Assembly (NCBI GenBank): GCA_023231475.1
Contig: JALJEE010000349.1
Coordinates: 62,001 to 126,000 of the forward strand
DNA length: 64,000 bases
Origin: Seison nebaliae
Taxonomy: Eukaryota > Rotifera > Pararotatoria > Seisonacea > Seisonidae
Reading direction: 5' to 3'
Within the stretch, counting starts at the first letter, position 1. The number at the start of each line of letters is the position of its first letter. The position numbers and the translations under genes are program-made. This document shows positions 22,442-35,610 of this stretch, piece after piece. The notes under the pieces are model-generated. The model did no database searches. It was not told the DNA's origin and saw nothing but the letters and a program-made list of their open reading frames with translations.

Positions 22442-24714
22442 TCTCACACTCAGTGACAAAAGATGTGGCGAATAATTTGTTATTTGGTGAATGAGAAATG
22501 ATAATCGAAGTTTCTTATGACTCTTCGTTAAAACTTAACGTTGAAGGTTTATTGATAGACAATGATGTTTGTCGTTTATGGACTAAATAAATTTCTCTCA
22601 TAATCCTCGACAGGCTCTCGGAAATATCTTATAAAAAACATTAATTCGATTAGATTGGTTCAATGGTCTGAAACTGGTGCGATGATTTCTCTATCGGTCC
22701 ATTTCTAATTAAGGAGAAAGGAGAGATTCATTTAGTTGAAAGACTATCATTCTTATCATCATCACAAATTTGACTTGCATATAACGAATTCTCTTAATGA
22801 TTGATTAAAAGGATCGGTTTCATTTATCTTCCATATATATCAAATCTTAATGAAAATATACTAATTCATTAAGAATTGTCTCCAATCATTTGGTTGATTG
22901 ATGAGAAGGGGAGGCAAAAATTCATCGATGATCCTAGACATCTTCCACTAACGCGTATTATATAAATGAAATTGCCGAGTTGTCAATTGCACATTTCATT
23001 GAGTACCCTCTCAAAGGGAAGTATGTCTCCCAATTAATATTTCTTACTCGTCTTTCATTCAGCTCGAACTGATTCAATCAAAATTTTTGTTCATTTCCAA
23101 GTGGGAGATCGTTGCTAAACGACACCTTGTAACTGAAGGAATTATTGTTTTTTCCGGTTAATAAGAACGAAACAAACAACATTTTCTACTCATCACATTA
23201 CGGTATCAGGCGAAAGTGTAGTATACTGATTGGACAAACATCATATCCAGGACCTTCTAAGACTTCTACGAAATGTTCCGACGAACATTTTATCATCATT
23301 ATAAATTGTAATAACGGAATTGATGACGTAAGGACATTAAGTAGACAGCAAGAATTTAGTTGGAGGAAGAAATTAAGTTTGAAGGAGAATTATGACAGTT
23401 TCCATTTCTTTGACGAAATGTATTGAACATGAGGTTTATCCGAGTGTGCATGAAAAGAAGTTTTCCGAACGAGATTCATGCAATGAAATTTCTCCATTTA
23501 GATGTGTATATTGATGGAATGTTCCATGGTGGAGCGACACCACGAAAACTTACGTCATTTAACGGGTGGATGACCATAAACTTCTTCAATTCACCTTGAC
23601 AGTTCTAGTCGAGTGAGCTAATTTGTGTGATATAATAAGGAATGTGAATAGAGAATAAAGAATTATTAATATGTGATGGAAGAATGAGGGAATTATTAAT
23701 GAAATAAATCCATGAAATTGAAATGAAAAGAACGCTGTCCATCGAGAACAGAACAAATTGATGAATAATCTTTAAGGGTTATGAATTACTTAATACATAC
23801 ATACATTCACATCCTTTGCAGAAAAACACCTATAAATAAATTAGTGACTTGGCAGCATGCACATTCATCTCTGGAATACGTCATAACATGTCATACATCC
23901 TTCACCTACATTTGTATCTAACGAAAAGTTTTATTTTTAATCAGACATATCATAATATTGACATGAATCAAGGAAAAAGAATGGGAGACATATTAAACAT
24001 AATCAGAATAATTACAGAATCATCAAAATAAGAATAATGATGATAATGACGATGATGATGATAAGAAGTACAATGGGAATGATCGAACATACAATCATCA
24101 CAGGAATAATAGTTCAATAAAAAAAACGAAATATATATGATTCATCTCGAACACAAGAATGGAATCGTCGTCCATCGCATCGAACAGCAAAAGAAAAATT
24201 ATTGATATTTTTTTCAGTTTTTTTTTCCTATTCGAATTAATCTTTTTCTAACATTCCAAATATGAAGATTAGAGATTCCATGTGGTCCTTGGGTAGGAGT
24301 AATGGTTCGTCGAAGGAAAAAAAACATAGGAAGTAAAATTAGGAATTGGGTAACAAAACAGAGATTAAGAAATGAGATATTCTTCCGATGTTACAACTGG
24401 ATGGGAGAAGGGAATGCTTCAAATTACTGCTGAGATCTAGCGATGGTGAAAGATGAAATTCATGTGACACAAATAAAGGAAACTTACTGTTATGTAACAA
24501 TGTTTGACGACGTTCCATCGTTGGGACGAGGAAGACATCAGTCAAAATATTTTTATTGATAAGAAGCTGAAAAGAAACCATTTTACATTTATCATTCATG
24601 GAAAACGAAGGAACGATCGTTCATTTCACTTCACATTGCGAATTTCCTAAACTTTCTTCTTCCGTTATTTTCCACTCGTCAACAAAATGGGAGCGACGTA
24701 AATTGGAAAATTAA

Positions 24715-24764
24715 ATCACCATCATCATCACAATCATCATCACCATCACAATCACCATCACCAT
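24715..24764. repeat. (ATC)n/(CACCAT)n simple repeat
   Basis: About 50 bases built of ATC, ACC and ACA triplets within the gene-poor region. Confidence 0.8.
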
Positions 24765-27700
24765 GAAACATCGAGAAGAAGAAGGACAATGATCAGCATC
24801 AATTATTCGCTTCTCATCATCATCTTTTGCTTATTATGTTAAACAGTCATTCAACATCTTATCATTATGGTAACGTATTTAGCTCCGTCCAATACATGTT
24901 TGGACGAAGAAAAAAAAAATAATTCAAGTGGATGTGACCAACATCGTTATTAATATTCATGCATCAAACTCAACTTGAACAAATCGTTCAGTCAACTACG
25001 TTTGGAAAGTTTTATAAAATGTTTTCGAACCGATGGAGGATAAAACTCCAGGAAGAAAAGATGATCGAATGGAGAAAAATGTAAGAGATAATTCCATCAT
25101 CTTGCATCATTGGAATTAGATGGATTGTATAAAGAACGTAACATTTTCGAGTTATGATGAATGAATTGTTCAAATACTTCAAATTATCAATGGACACAAC
25201 AGTAGGAAAGATAAGTAAGTGTACGAGAAGAGATACAAAGATAATAATAATGATAAATATTTTTGGAACTGGAATGGTGGTGGTTCGAATAAATTCTTCC
25301 AACCAAACGATGTAGTGGGAAAGAAAGAAAGAAAGAAGAAAAGAAAGAAATAGAGAAGAAATCTATTAGAAATACCAACTTGTCTGAATTCCCGTTCTTT
25401 CCGCTTAAGTACCTATCAACCGAATGAGTTGTAGGACGAGTATACGTTGCTCTTCCACAAAAGTAAACTCGAATTGGCTTGTTATAATCTAGATATCGTT
25501 CAGTCGTCCTTCAAACACTTCCTTCACATCACAACTCTGATTTGGAGAAGAAAGAAATAGAACTTGATATTGTTTCACCCAAAATGTTCAATGGTCTTGT
25601 CAACATTTTAATTCGTTTCGCGTATTCCAAATTGACAACAGTTCTCAGCCGATTTTCCTTTCAACGATCTCACTTCATTGATATTATAATTTTCTGAATA
25701 TCATTTGGGAGAAGAAATGTCTGAATGAGAGAAATGTTTGAAGGAGAATATGAGAATTGTTTAAAAATTAATCATATTTTTTTTACAATGATATTCTTAT
25801 GAATGAATTGGCTAATAGTAAGACTCTCCGCCTCCTCATCACATGGTGTCTAAATAATGTTCAATTTGTGATTTGGATTTGGGATAGATAATTCCAATAA
25901 TTGCTTTTTCTACTAAAATGAAAAACGAAAATTGACATAGGGGATGTTGTTTGGGCAGTAACTGAACAATTTATATTGAGTACGAGGAAAGGAACGAAAT
26001 GACAAGAAATCGTAAAATAAATATTTGATAAAAAAAAGAAGAAAAATGTATTCCTTCCTTGAACAATACTCCTCCATGCTTCGTTAAATTATTTTGAATA
26101 ATATTATCGATATATCGATGTATGTATATCATCAGCAAATTAATACCAAAGCGAAAATAGACCTATGTGCACGAAAGATGCATTGTTAGGAGATTGAGAG
26201 AATGACAAATTGATATGAATGTATGTCATTGAACCGAAGTAAACTGACAGAGTCCAGTTACAGTAGAATAAATGTGAGACAAGGAGTTGGAAGGAATTCC
26301 TAATATCCTTTAATTAAATTGTATTCAGCTCGAATTCATTTCAGCTCAACAAACTCTCCCCTCCACTGTCTTTACCACTTGCTATGTAAGTTTGGAACAT
26401 TCTCTCGGATTCACTCCATGATGATTTGTATCAAAACTAATCATTCTTCACCAACAATAGTTTTTTATTGATGAATAACTTCATCTAACTGATTCGAATA
26501 TACTTATCTTTCACCGAAACACTCCCATAAACCAAATATTTTTCTTCCCTTACTAATTGAACTGTTTCCTGTTGGAGGAAATGACGATATTATTTCTCCA
26601 CTTCTAATTCATTCTTATGTCAACAGAAATAAAAGAAATTCGAAAAATTCTTTAAGAAATCATTAGAACATTCCACATTTCTTGGTTCATTCCCATTTTT
26701 ATTTAAACGTTTAGAAATGTGAGGGATCGATTAATTGGAGAAATGAGATGTTGTAAGAGAATTGTGAAATAAAAGTCTGGGAGGAATGTGAGAAGCAGGA
26801 GAGTGGATGAGAGTGCGGAAAATCGAGAGAAATGTTTCCAGAAGAATAAGAATTAATTCGACTAATTTTAATAATAAGTAAAAATGTGAGACGATCATAA
26901 CTAGTGAAAGAAGCATAATCATAATGATGAAGATGGAAAGAAAAATAAGTAGAAGGTATTTCAGGAAGGACAAAAGGAACATAAGATAAAACGATATTCT
27001 ATTAGTCGATTCGATAATTTAGAAGAAGTATTCCTTCATGTCAGAAAGTGAATAAAATAAGAAATTTAATAAGATTTCCTAAAAAAGAAAAACTTATTAA
27101 ACAATTAATATTTATACATTGTCGTAAAGATATTCAACGAAATGTATTCAATTGAATTAGATATTTATTGACTTGATTCGAGTAGTAAATAATTGGCTAT
27201 TCTTTTGGAACTGTTCTGGAAGCGATTTCATGTATTTTAATAATCTGATTCACGAAATACTTATCATTTTTTAATATCTTTCCAAAATTGATCATCTATC
27301 AGTTCTTCTCAATTTTTGGAATAATAATCGAAGAAATTTATAATTACATATTTTTAGAGTAAAAGAAAAAACTCATAAGATGAGTTGGTTTGCCATCAAA
27401 TAATTTTTGTCCATCTGAATATGAATGGGAATGTCTATATGAATAATCTTACGATATTTTCCTTATTGGTTGGTTATTAATTTTAATACGTTTCTCAGCA
27501 TTTTAAGAATTGATAGGAAGATGAAATTGTCGGATAGGAATCTCTGTTATTTGGATGATTCTCGTTTTTTTTAATTTAGAATAAAATGTTCATTAAAATG
27601 TCAATTTCCTTTGATGACGAATCGCTCATTTTATCCAGATTTGACTCATTGCACATTCATAATTATGGAATAGCTGTCCCATCGTCTATTTCGTCCTTTC

Positions 27701-30700
27701 TTCCATCTTCGTTCTTATCGTCTTATTCGTAGTCCTCGTCATCGATTGAAATCGCTAGCACTTAACTCGTTGTTCGACAAAAGAAATTTGTCCCGAATAA
27801 ACAGCAGTTAAATAAAATTGATTCATTTACTTAAAAAATATACGTTCACTCGCTTAAGGTCGTTATTGCATTCTCGTTTAATCGGTAAGTAAGTTCGAGA
27901 TAGAAGAATAGAAAGAATATTTCAGACGAATATAATCGTAGAGCACGAAGAATAGAAGATAATGTTGGGCAAAAGTTTATTTATATTCATTTCACTTTAG
28001 TATTTGGAAGAATTGTTAATGAGAAATGTACATATACGTACCAAGTAGAAAATGCACACGAAATGCACAAAATCGCCATATTGCGATGTGTGTAAACAAC
28101 AAAACAATTTACCTACCTCTTCTACCTTCAATCCGAATTAGCAGTTCTCATGTAATACTTTTGTTTTTAATATTGGCGAAGGAGAATGTCAAACATAATG
28201 TTGAAATAACTTCAATTGTTGAAAATGATTATCATCGAATAAGGAAAATGATCGGACATTTGTTGGGGAGGAATTGATATCGTCTAATGTTACTACGACG
28301 ACAAGAAAATAAGAAGCAAATATGATTTTAAGAGTCATTATCGAATCTTATTTCGATTAAGGATGATAGAAAAGAAAGTTGGTCGAAGGAAAATTTTCAT
28401 TAAAAATTCAATTTTCGACTTGAGTTGTTATGATATATTTGAATAGGAAGAAATGGGTCCATTAGGAGAATGTTCGATTGACATCATACATCTCAATTTC
28501 AATAAAAGTTTTGAATCGTTCCGTTATTTTGAAAAATTCATTTGAATAATTCACATCAAGAGAAATTGTTAGAGAAAGCTGATAATGCGCTATTAGTTCA
28601 TCTCATTATGGATTGGTGAGAAGAAGGGAGAACAATGAAAATATTTAAAATGAAAAAATTCAATTTAGAATTAGATCTTCTTAACCAGCACGATTCCAAC
28701 AACTTAATAAATTCCAATATTTCTTTAATCTTCTATTCGATAAATTTCTTTTTAAATTCTTCAACTAATTAGAAGAAGGAGATGGAGAAGAAAAATATTT
28801 TCCTTTCAATAAATTCTTGAAAAATCGGACTAATTGGATGGAGGAAGAATGAGATTCTTTTTCTTTCATCAATAAGTAAATTTCCGTTTGTATTTTACAT
28901 ATTAATGAAAAGATTATGGTGTCGAAAGAGAAAGTGCAACAACGAATAACAATGGGGGGAAGTGTTTTTGACAAGATGTAAATTCAATGCAGTTCCTCTA
29001 ATAATAAATAAATTTAATTAGATTATTTTTTCTCCAATATCATAATTAACGGAGGAACAAACTTCTCTAATACTAACATTATAAATTATAACTTCAGTCT
29101 CTAATCAGATTTTCATCAGACGGAACTTTACCCACAAAACAAAGAGATTTTAAAATAATTACTGAAAATTGATGATGTAATTCTAATGGAATATTATCAA
29201 GTCGTTAGTAACGACTCGTTACTCATAATATGCTTATTTCAGACTGATTGATTGAATGGATGTCAATGAATTTACTTCAATTCTCCACCAGTACTTCATT
29301 TTATTTTTGTAAATGTCATATATATATATAATTGGATACTTTCAATCTAATACGTCACAGATACGATTCAACAACACACTCTCGTTTAGCCACAAAATGC
29401 ACCTAGCACAAAATTAGCACATTAAACATGCGCATACTCATTATTTAAATGGACATCTCTTTCACGAAGCATGTCGAAAGAAACGAAAAAATTTGATCAT
29501 CAAATTGGACAAAAACTTTCACAATATTTTTGTTAATTAAATTTCAGCGTCCTTCACAATTCTTCCTCTTTTTGTTATTGTGTAATGGACAATTCGAATG
29601 TTTCAATATTTTTCACTATTTCCACTTGAAAATTTCAAGAATTTCTCTTACTAAATTAATCGTCAATTCTTCGTAAAATGTGAATGAAGATATGTCACAT
29701 GCGTATACGTGGAATCGTTTTACGAGTTTCTTTCTTTCTTGTTCGAGAAGGAATGATGATGACGAACTGGGAAGATTGGGAAAGTCGTAGAATTCGACAT
29801 TCGAACAGTGGTGAATTGAAAAAGAAATTGTTATAGAAATAACGAAATATAGAAATGTGGAACAGTGTAGACATACAGTGGAACAATTTCTTTTTCAGTC
29901 ATCTATGTCGATATGAATAGCAATCAGATATCTTAGAATAAAAAACGATTATTCCCATGTCTACAATATTCTCATCATTTTTCTTCATTTACTTCTCATT
30001 GCGATTATTCGTTATTAGCATTCACGATAAGAGTAATTAATGAGAAAGAAGAAGAAGATATGTGGGAGAATGGAGAGAGGGCGGGTTGGTTACGATTGTC
30101 GAATGTTACGATTTAATGTTATCTTCATAAAAGAATGACTGTCTTCTCTCCATTCACACTTGTATATCTCATCATCGATGCGACAAAAACATACAAACAA
30201 CGGAAAGTAAACAGAACCAATAATGCAATCTTACTAATTTAATTATTCTCACTTGAATTCCTGCAATTATCTGACGTGTAATTGAGAGAAAAAATATATT
30301 TGTTCGTTGAAAATCTCGGTGAAATGTTGCACAATATCAATAATTACTCCAACATAATATAACTTAATTATAAGATGATTACCATCAACAATTGATGGAC
30401 ATTTTAATTTAGTTCAACAATAATTCTCGTGTTTCCTTCTAGGACTAATGATAATTTGGATGTTACGTCCATTTGAAGGAATTAAACTGGCGTAAACAAC
30501 CCCAGTCACTGGAGATGAAAGACAATCGCCTCCCGCACTACAATGTTAAAGTTCGAACTCAATAAAATTCAGTGAAGAAATTAACTAAAATTTTGTGTTA
30601 AACTATAAATTTTTATATTCTGACAATTGTGACGTTTGACGAAATGGTTTGATGTGAATTATTGTTGATGATCGTCAACTTTTTATTAGTTTACGACATA

Positions 30701-31226
30701 ATCGTTCTTCGTTCAAGGAAGAAATGCTAATTCGCAATTCTTCCTAATGTTGGACATGTGGAACTTGAGAAAATTCATTCGATTCCTTCTCCATTCGATT
30801 AAACTTTTTAGAAATAGGAAGCAAAATAGTTGACAATGTTCAATACGAGAATTGTTAATGTGAAAAATGGAGCTTTATTTTCTTTTTGATAAATGACGAA
30901 GTTTCATGTCAGAGTTTTGTAAAGAATGTTCTTTGTCTGGTTGGTGGATTTCTTAAAGTGGTTTGAATGACTTTATTGTTGTGTGGTGGGTTTGGACAGT
31001 GTCGGGACGTCATATTAATAAGATCAACAAGATATAGTTTATTCAGAAGAAAACTCGACAGCAACACGTTAGCGTTGTTCCTCAGCCTAACTTTTGTTTC
31101 TACAAATCACGCGACACCACAGTGGTGGTCTCGAGAAGAAGAAATGTTGAATTCGAATAATGTTTCAGTTATAAGCTGAGAAATTGCTGTTGTCAAAATG
31201 GAATGGGTGGAGGATTATGTTTTCTG

Positions 31227-31256
31227 TGGAATGGAATGGAATGGAATGGAATGGAA
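31227..31256. repeat. (TGGAA)6 pentanucleotide repeat
   Basis: Six perfect tandem TGGAA units about 430 bases upstream of glycogenin. Confidence 0.9.
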
Positions 31257-31681
31257 TGATAGTTCATTCGTCCATCATTCAGAGAGGAGATGTATATGGA
31301 ATGGAACGCGTTTGTTAAGAGATGCAATCAGATTGCACTCTCCTTCCCCTTAAAACATAACTTCTTTTCATCTCTCATAGACTCGTTCGATTTTCATTTC
31401 GCTCATCTCTCCCATTTGATGAGTAGTTTCAATGTTTTCTTTTACATTATGTTATTCCCATTAAACGGAATTTTTTCCTTTCAATTCTGTCGAACAAAGC
31501 AAAAAATAATTAAAAGCAATCTTCTGAAAACGAAGGAAAATTTCAAATGAGAAGGAAAGTTTTAAGAGAATTATTTCTTTCTTCTCTCCTTCTCATCTTT
31601 TCATTTTTCACTATTTACTTTTCTTCGTCACTAATTGAATTGTTTTGGAAAAAAAAAACTTTTTAGAATTTTCTTTTCATC

Positions 31682-32769
31682 ATGTTCGCTTACGTCCTCT
31701 TGTCTACCAACGATGCTTACATGCCTGGCGTACTGACCGTTGCCGCGTTGCTCAACAAATACAACACTAAATATGATCTGGTTCTTCTCATCACGTCACA
31801 AGTGTCAGAAAATTTAAAGTTAGTTTAATTTTGGACAGTCAATCCATTCTGACCATTTCCACAAAGGAATATCGCGAAGAATTTCTTCACGAAAGTTCTA
31901 TTGATTGATGAATTAGTATCGAACGAATTCGATAAACTTCGATTGATGTCTCGACCTGATCTTAATGTGGCAATGACGAAATTGCGAATGTGGAACTTGA
32001 CTGGTTATAGTAAATGTCTTTATTTAGATGCTGACACGATGGTTAGTCAATATTTCGGATGATGGTCATTCTCTTTTCAGCCATTGACATCTCTCGACAA
32101 TTTGTTCGATGAATTTGATGGATTCGCTGCCGCTCCAGATATTGGATGGCCTGATTGCTTCAATTCTGGAGTGTACATGTTCTCACCCGATCCTGATATC
32201 TATTCGAAGTTATTAGGATTGGCTGAGGCATCTGTCAGTTTTGACGGTTTTTTTTTCCATTTGAAATTTTTCCAATATGAGATTGATTTTTAGGAGCCGA
32301 TCAAGGATTGTTGAATGAATATTTTGGTGAAGAATGGAGAAGTAGCATGAGCGGACGATTACCATTCGTATATAATGTAACAGCGAATGTCCATTACACT
32401 TATGTACCCGCATGGAAACGATATGGTGAAGATATAAAGAATATTCATTTCATCGGACAACAGAAACCGTGGATGATGAAACCGGATGCATCCGATTTCT
32501 ACTCTAGCATGTGGTGGCAGTCATTCAACGAACTCGTCCAACCACATCTTTCACCGAAGAAACGAATGGAAGAGACGGTGACGAATGAGACATGGAACAA
32601 ACCGGAAGATAGTAAAATAAATAACATTTCAATGACAATGAAACAGATGAATGTTAACGAAGAATTCTTACCAAAACCAGAAACGTCGAACGAGATCCAA
32701 AGTGATATGGTAGCGACTTCATACGAGCAGATCGAAGCTCATTTGGACAGTATCATTTACAAGAAGTGA
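31682..32769 (+). CDS. GYG1: Glycogenin (self-glucosylating glycogen primer)
   Basis: GT8 glycosyltransferase that glucosylates itself on a Tyr and primes cytosolic glycogen synthesis. Four exons keep frame: 31682-31818, 31867-32041, 32081-32246 and 32294-32769, giving 317 residues, close to the short animal glycogenins. Visible: the N-terminal nucleotide-sugar fold start (FAYVLLSTNDAYMPGVLTVA), RPDLNVAMTKLRMW, the Mn2+-binding DxD in CLYLDADTM, GWPDCFNSGVYMF, the GADQGLLN loop, and the acceptor region HYTYVPAWKRYG, which keeps Tyr residues at the self-glucosylation position. The C-terminus (TSYEQIEAHLDSIIYKK) resembles the motif that docks glycogen synthase. A 3' splice-site-like ttttag lies 15 bases before the ATG. 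No catalytic residue looks damaged. Confidence 0.93.
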
Positions 32770-34198
32770 ATCGACTCGTATGTATCTCCGATTTGACACG
32801 ACGACGCCCAACTGAATGAGAGAATTTTATTTGTTTTCCTATTTTCCTTTAGAATGTTTTTAATTTCTAGATTCTATACATAATTCTACAATGTCGAATG
32901 TTCTTCGAATTAATTCTTTCGTTCACATCTTTCTACTGATATCTATCGATGTGACGACAATTCATTCCTCCATTGTTAGCTTATTCTTCTCAAACGTCTC
33001 CTCTCTTCCACCTATCTCTCTTCCAATCGAACAAAAAGTTTCTCTTATACAAACCGTCTTTTGGTTATTATCATTTACATCTGAATAGAAGTCTTTGTTA
33101 TTTATTGAAATTAAATTTTAAATAAATTCTCTTTTCCGATTGTAGGTATTATTCTGCCAGTTGAATATATTCCCAGTCGAATTTTTGCAACTTTTATTAA
33201 AACTTCCTTTTTTTATTAGAAACTCTTTTAAAATTTCTTAAGCTAAACATCTAAGAAAGACAAACTGTAAAAGTTAGAATCGATTCCATACATCATTTGA
33301 AGACGATTTGTCCCAAATTCAACTGAAGTTCAAATTCTTCCTCAGGCTGACAAATATAATATAGTTCCACTCCGAAATCGAAAAAAAGGTGTGAGTTCCG
33401 CTCCGAAATCGAAAAAATGGGGTGAGTTCCGCTCCGAAATTTGAGTGAATTCCGAAAATAGAAAAGAGGGTGAACTGAAACCAGAGTAAGTTTTGCTCCG
33501 TAACCCATCAACACCAAGCACAACAGGAAAACTTTCGTTCATTTTCCATCGTGAATAATGTTTCGACGAAAACTATAAAACTAAAATTATATTAGAAGTG
33601 TCTTGAGAAAATAATCTGAAAAAATTTTCGAATTTTCTCAACATGAATCTTTTCATTCAACAAAATAAAAAAAGATACCGCCCAATTAGAAATCTTTCCA
33701 AACATTTCCTATTTATCCAAAAGAAGTAGAAAATTTTTTCCTTTTGTCAGTCAACATATAATATGTATCTTGAAATAATTTGAATCAGATCAGAAATATG
33801 AATAGACAAGAATTTCAATTTGACGAATGAATAATAATTTGTAAGAGAAATCGTTTTACGATTATGAAGCTTAATATTAAGTTGAAATGCATTGAATGTC
33901 CAGGGAAATAGATTGGGAAGTATATAATGAAACAATTTTTACATGTCACTCATTGTTATGAGAATTATGTATGACATGTGAATGTTGACTATTTACAAGT
34001 TGGTTTATGTTTCTCTGGAATGAGAGATAAGCTCAGAAGTCCAAATTCGATTAATTGGAAAAAAAAATAGAATTAGTGGGAAAAATATAGGTCGAACGAT
34101 GGACGTGAACAAAGTACTTTAAATAAGCTTGCTGTCTTATCTTTCCTTTTATCCAACATTTAAAATCGTTCAATTTTTCCTCGTAACTTTTAGAAATC
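32770..34198. other. Intergenic region with a degraded minisatellite
   Basis: No supported gene. Contains the 31-bp tandem repeat at 33364-33473; the minus-strand open frames across it (33293-33542) owe their length to the repeat. A ttttag acceptor-like site ends at 34193, 5 bases before the next ATG. Confidence 0.5.
33364..33473. repeat. 31-bp tandem repeat (two good copies, two decayed)
   Basis: Copies start with GTTCC(A/G)CTCCGAAAT at 33364, 33395 and 33426, and ATTCCGAAAAT at 33449; each unit ends GTGA or GGTGA. The first two are 31 bases, the later two are shortened to 23 and 25. A further CTCCG-containing remnant is near 33495. Confidence 0.8.
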
Positions 34199-35610
34199 AT
34201 GTCTGCGAAGGAAATTAGTCGAAATATTCTGAAGAATTTGAACAAGAAACTTTTGTCGAACGACAAATATCGATTAGCAAAGAATGCTTGTGTTCAGTTA
34301 AATCCGATATCATTGGCCGTCGATCAAGAGGCACGTCATCTCCTTCAACCATTCTACAACACAAAAATTACTAACGAGACGAAGCCGGTAACTGATCAGA
34401 AATCATCAGGACGATGTTGGATATTCGCTTGTTTGAATGTCATTCGTCTCTCACTCCAGAAGAAATTCTCAAGTGACGAATTGGAATTGTCACAATCATT
34501 CGTCTTCTATTACGACAAGATTGAACGATCAATTTATGCGTTGAAAACGCAACTCGATCTCGCCATCAAAGACGAAGAAGTAAATGGACGTCTCGTTTCA
34601 TTTCTTATTGAGAAACCGTTAGAGGATGGTGGACAATGGTCGATGTTGCAGAATATCATCGAGAAATACGGATTAATGCCGAAAGCGGCATTTCCTGATA
34701 ATGTCAATTCGCAAGCATCTTTTCGGATGAATCGTCTTCTCAACACAAAAGTCAAACAATTCACTTGTGAGATGAGGAAATTGTTGAAAGAAGGAAAGAA
34801 GAAGGAGGATATTGAAAAGAAAATTTTCGGTTGTTATCTAGATGAAATCCATCGAATTGTTACCATTTGTCTCGGCATTCCACCCGAAACATTCACTTGG
34901 GAATATAAAACGAATGATGGGAAATATGGAGTTCTGGAGAATGTGACGCCATTCGATTTCTATCATGAACATGTCAAACCTTTGTTCAATATGAGAGACC
35001 ATCTCCAAGTGGTACATGACCCTCGGAATGATTATGGGAAAATGTATACAGTTGAACTGTTGAACAATGCTACTGATGGCACTCTACCAAGATATAATAA
35101 TCAACCAGTGTCAATATTGAAGAAGATTGCAAGCGAAAGTCTCAAGAATGATCACGCCGTATGGTTCGGAGCGGATGTCGGTAAATATTTCAATAAAGCA
35201 CATTCCCTTTTAGCATTAGAAGCATTCGACTATAAATTAGTGTTCGATACTACACCGAAAGAAATGGATAAAGCAGAACGTCTCCGATTTGGTGACACTG
35301 GTATGGAACACGCAATGGTATTCACTGGTGTCCATATTAACGTTAATTCTTCTTCATTTTCCAATTTATCATATTTTTTCATTTTTTCTTATAGAAAAAT
35401 GAATCAACTATGAAGTGGCGAGTAGAGAATTCGTGGGGAGAAGATAATATGGGAAAGGGATATCTGACCATGAGCGACCAATGGTTCGATGAGTACGTGT
35501 TTATGGTAGTGGTAAACAAGAAATATGTTCCAGCTGATGTGTTGAAGGCGGAGGAGAGTACCCCGATACAGCTTCCGGCTTGGGATCCAATGGGAACACT
35601 AGCCAATTAA
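34199..35610 (+). CDS. BLMH: Bleomycin hydrolase (papain-fold cysteine aminopeptidase)
   Basis: Cytosolic C1B-family cysteine peptidase that trims N-terminal residues and forms hexamers. Two exons, 34199-35341 and 35395-35610 (phase 0), give 452 residues against about 455 in mammals. Catalytic Cys in VTDQKSSGRCWIFA (about residue 74), catalytic His in GMEHAMVFTGVH and Asn in WRVENSWGED are all present. The C-terminus PAWDPMGTLAN matches the family tail that sits in the active-site cleft and limits it to aminopeptidase action. The 53-bp intron separates the His and Asn motifs. An acttttag acceptor-like sequence lies just before the ATG. Expected to be an active enzyme. Confidence 0.96.

Larger units (their letters stand above)
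22442..31681. other. Gene-poor region of about 9.2 kb upstream of rabphilin
   Basis: I see no ORF with recognisable domains on either strand; open frames are 60-96 codons, AT-biased and unlike known proteins. It holds a CAT/CAC-rich run (24715-24764), short AT repeats (about 29320-29333) and a (TGGAA)6 run (31227-31256). It could be 5' regulatory and UTR sequence of rabphilin, non-coding RNA, or genes of very small exons that cannot be seen by eye. Confidence 0.5.

Noticed and set aside
31227-31256. (TGGAA)n as vertebrate satellite-type contamination
   Set aside because: Only six units, embedded in sequence of the same composition as its surroundings; a simple local microsatellite.
33293-33542. 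Overlapping minus-strand frames across the minisatellite
   Set aside because: Open only because the 31-bp repeat lacks stops in those frames; no start context or conserved motif.
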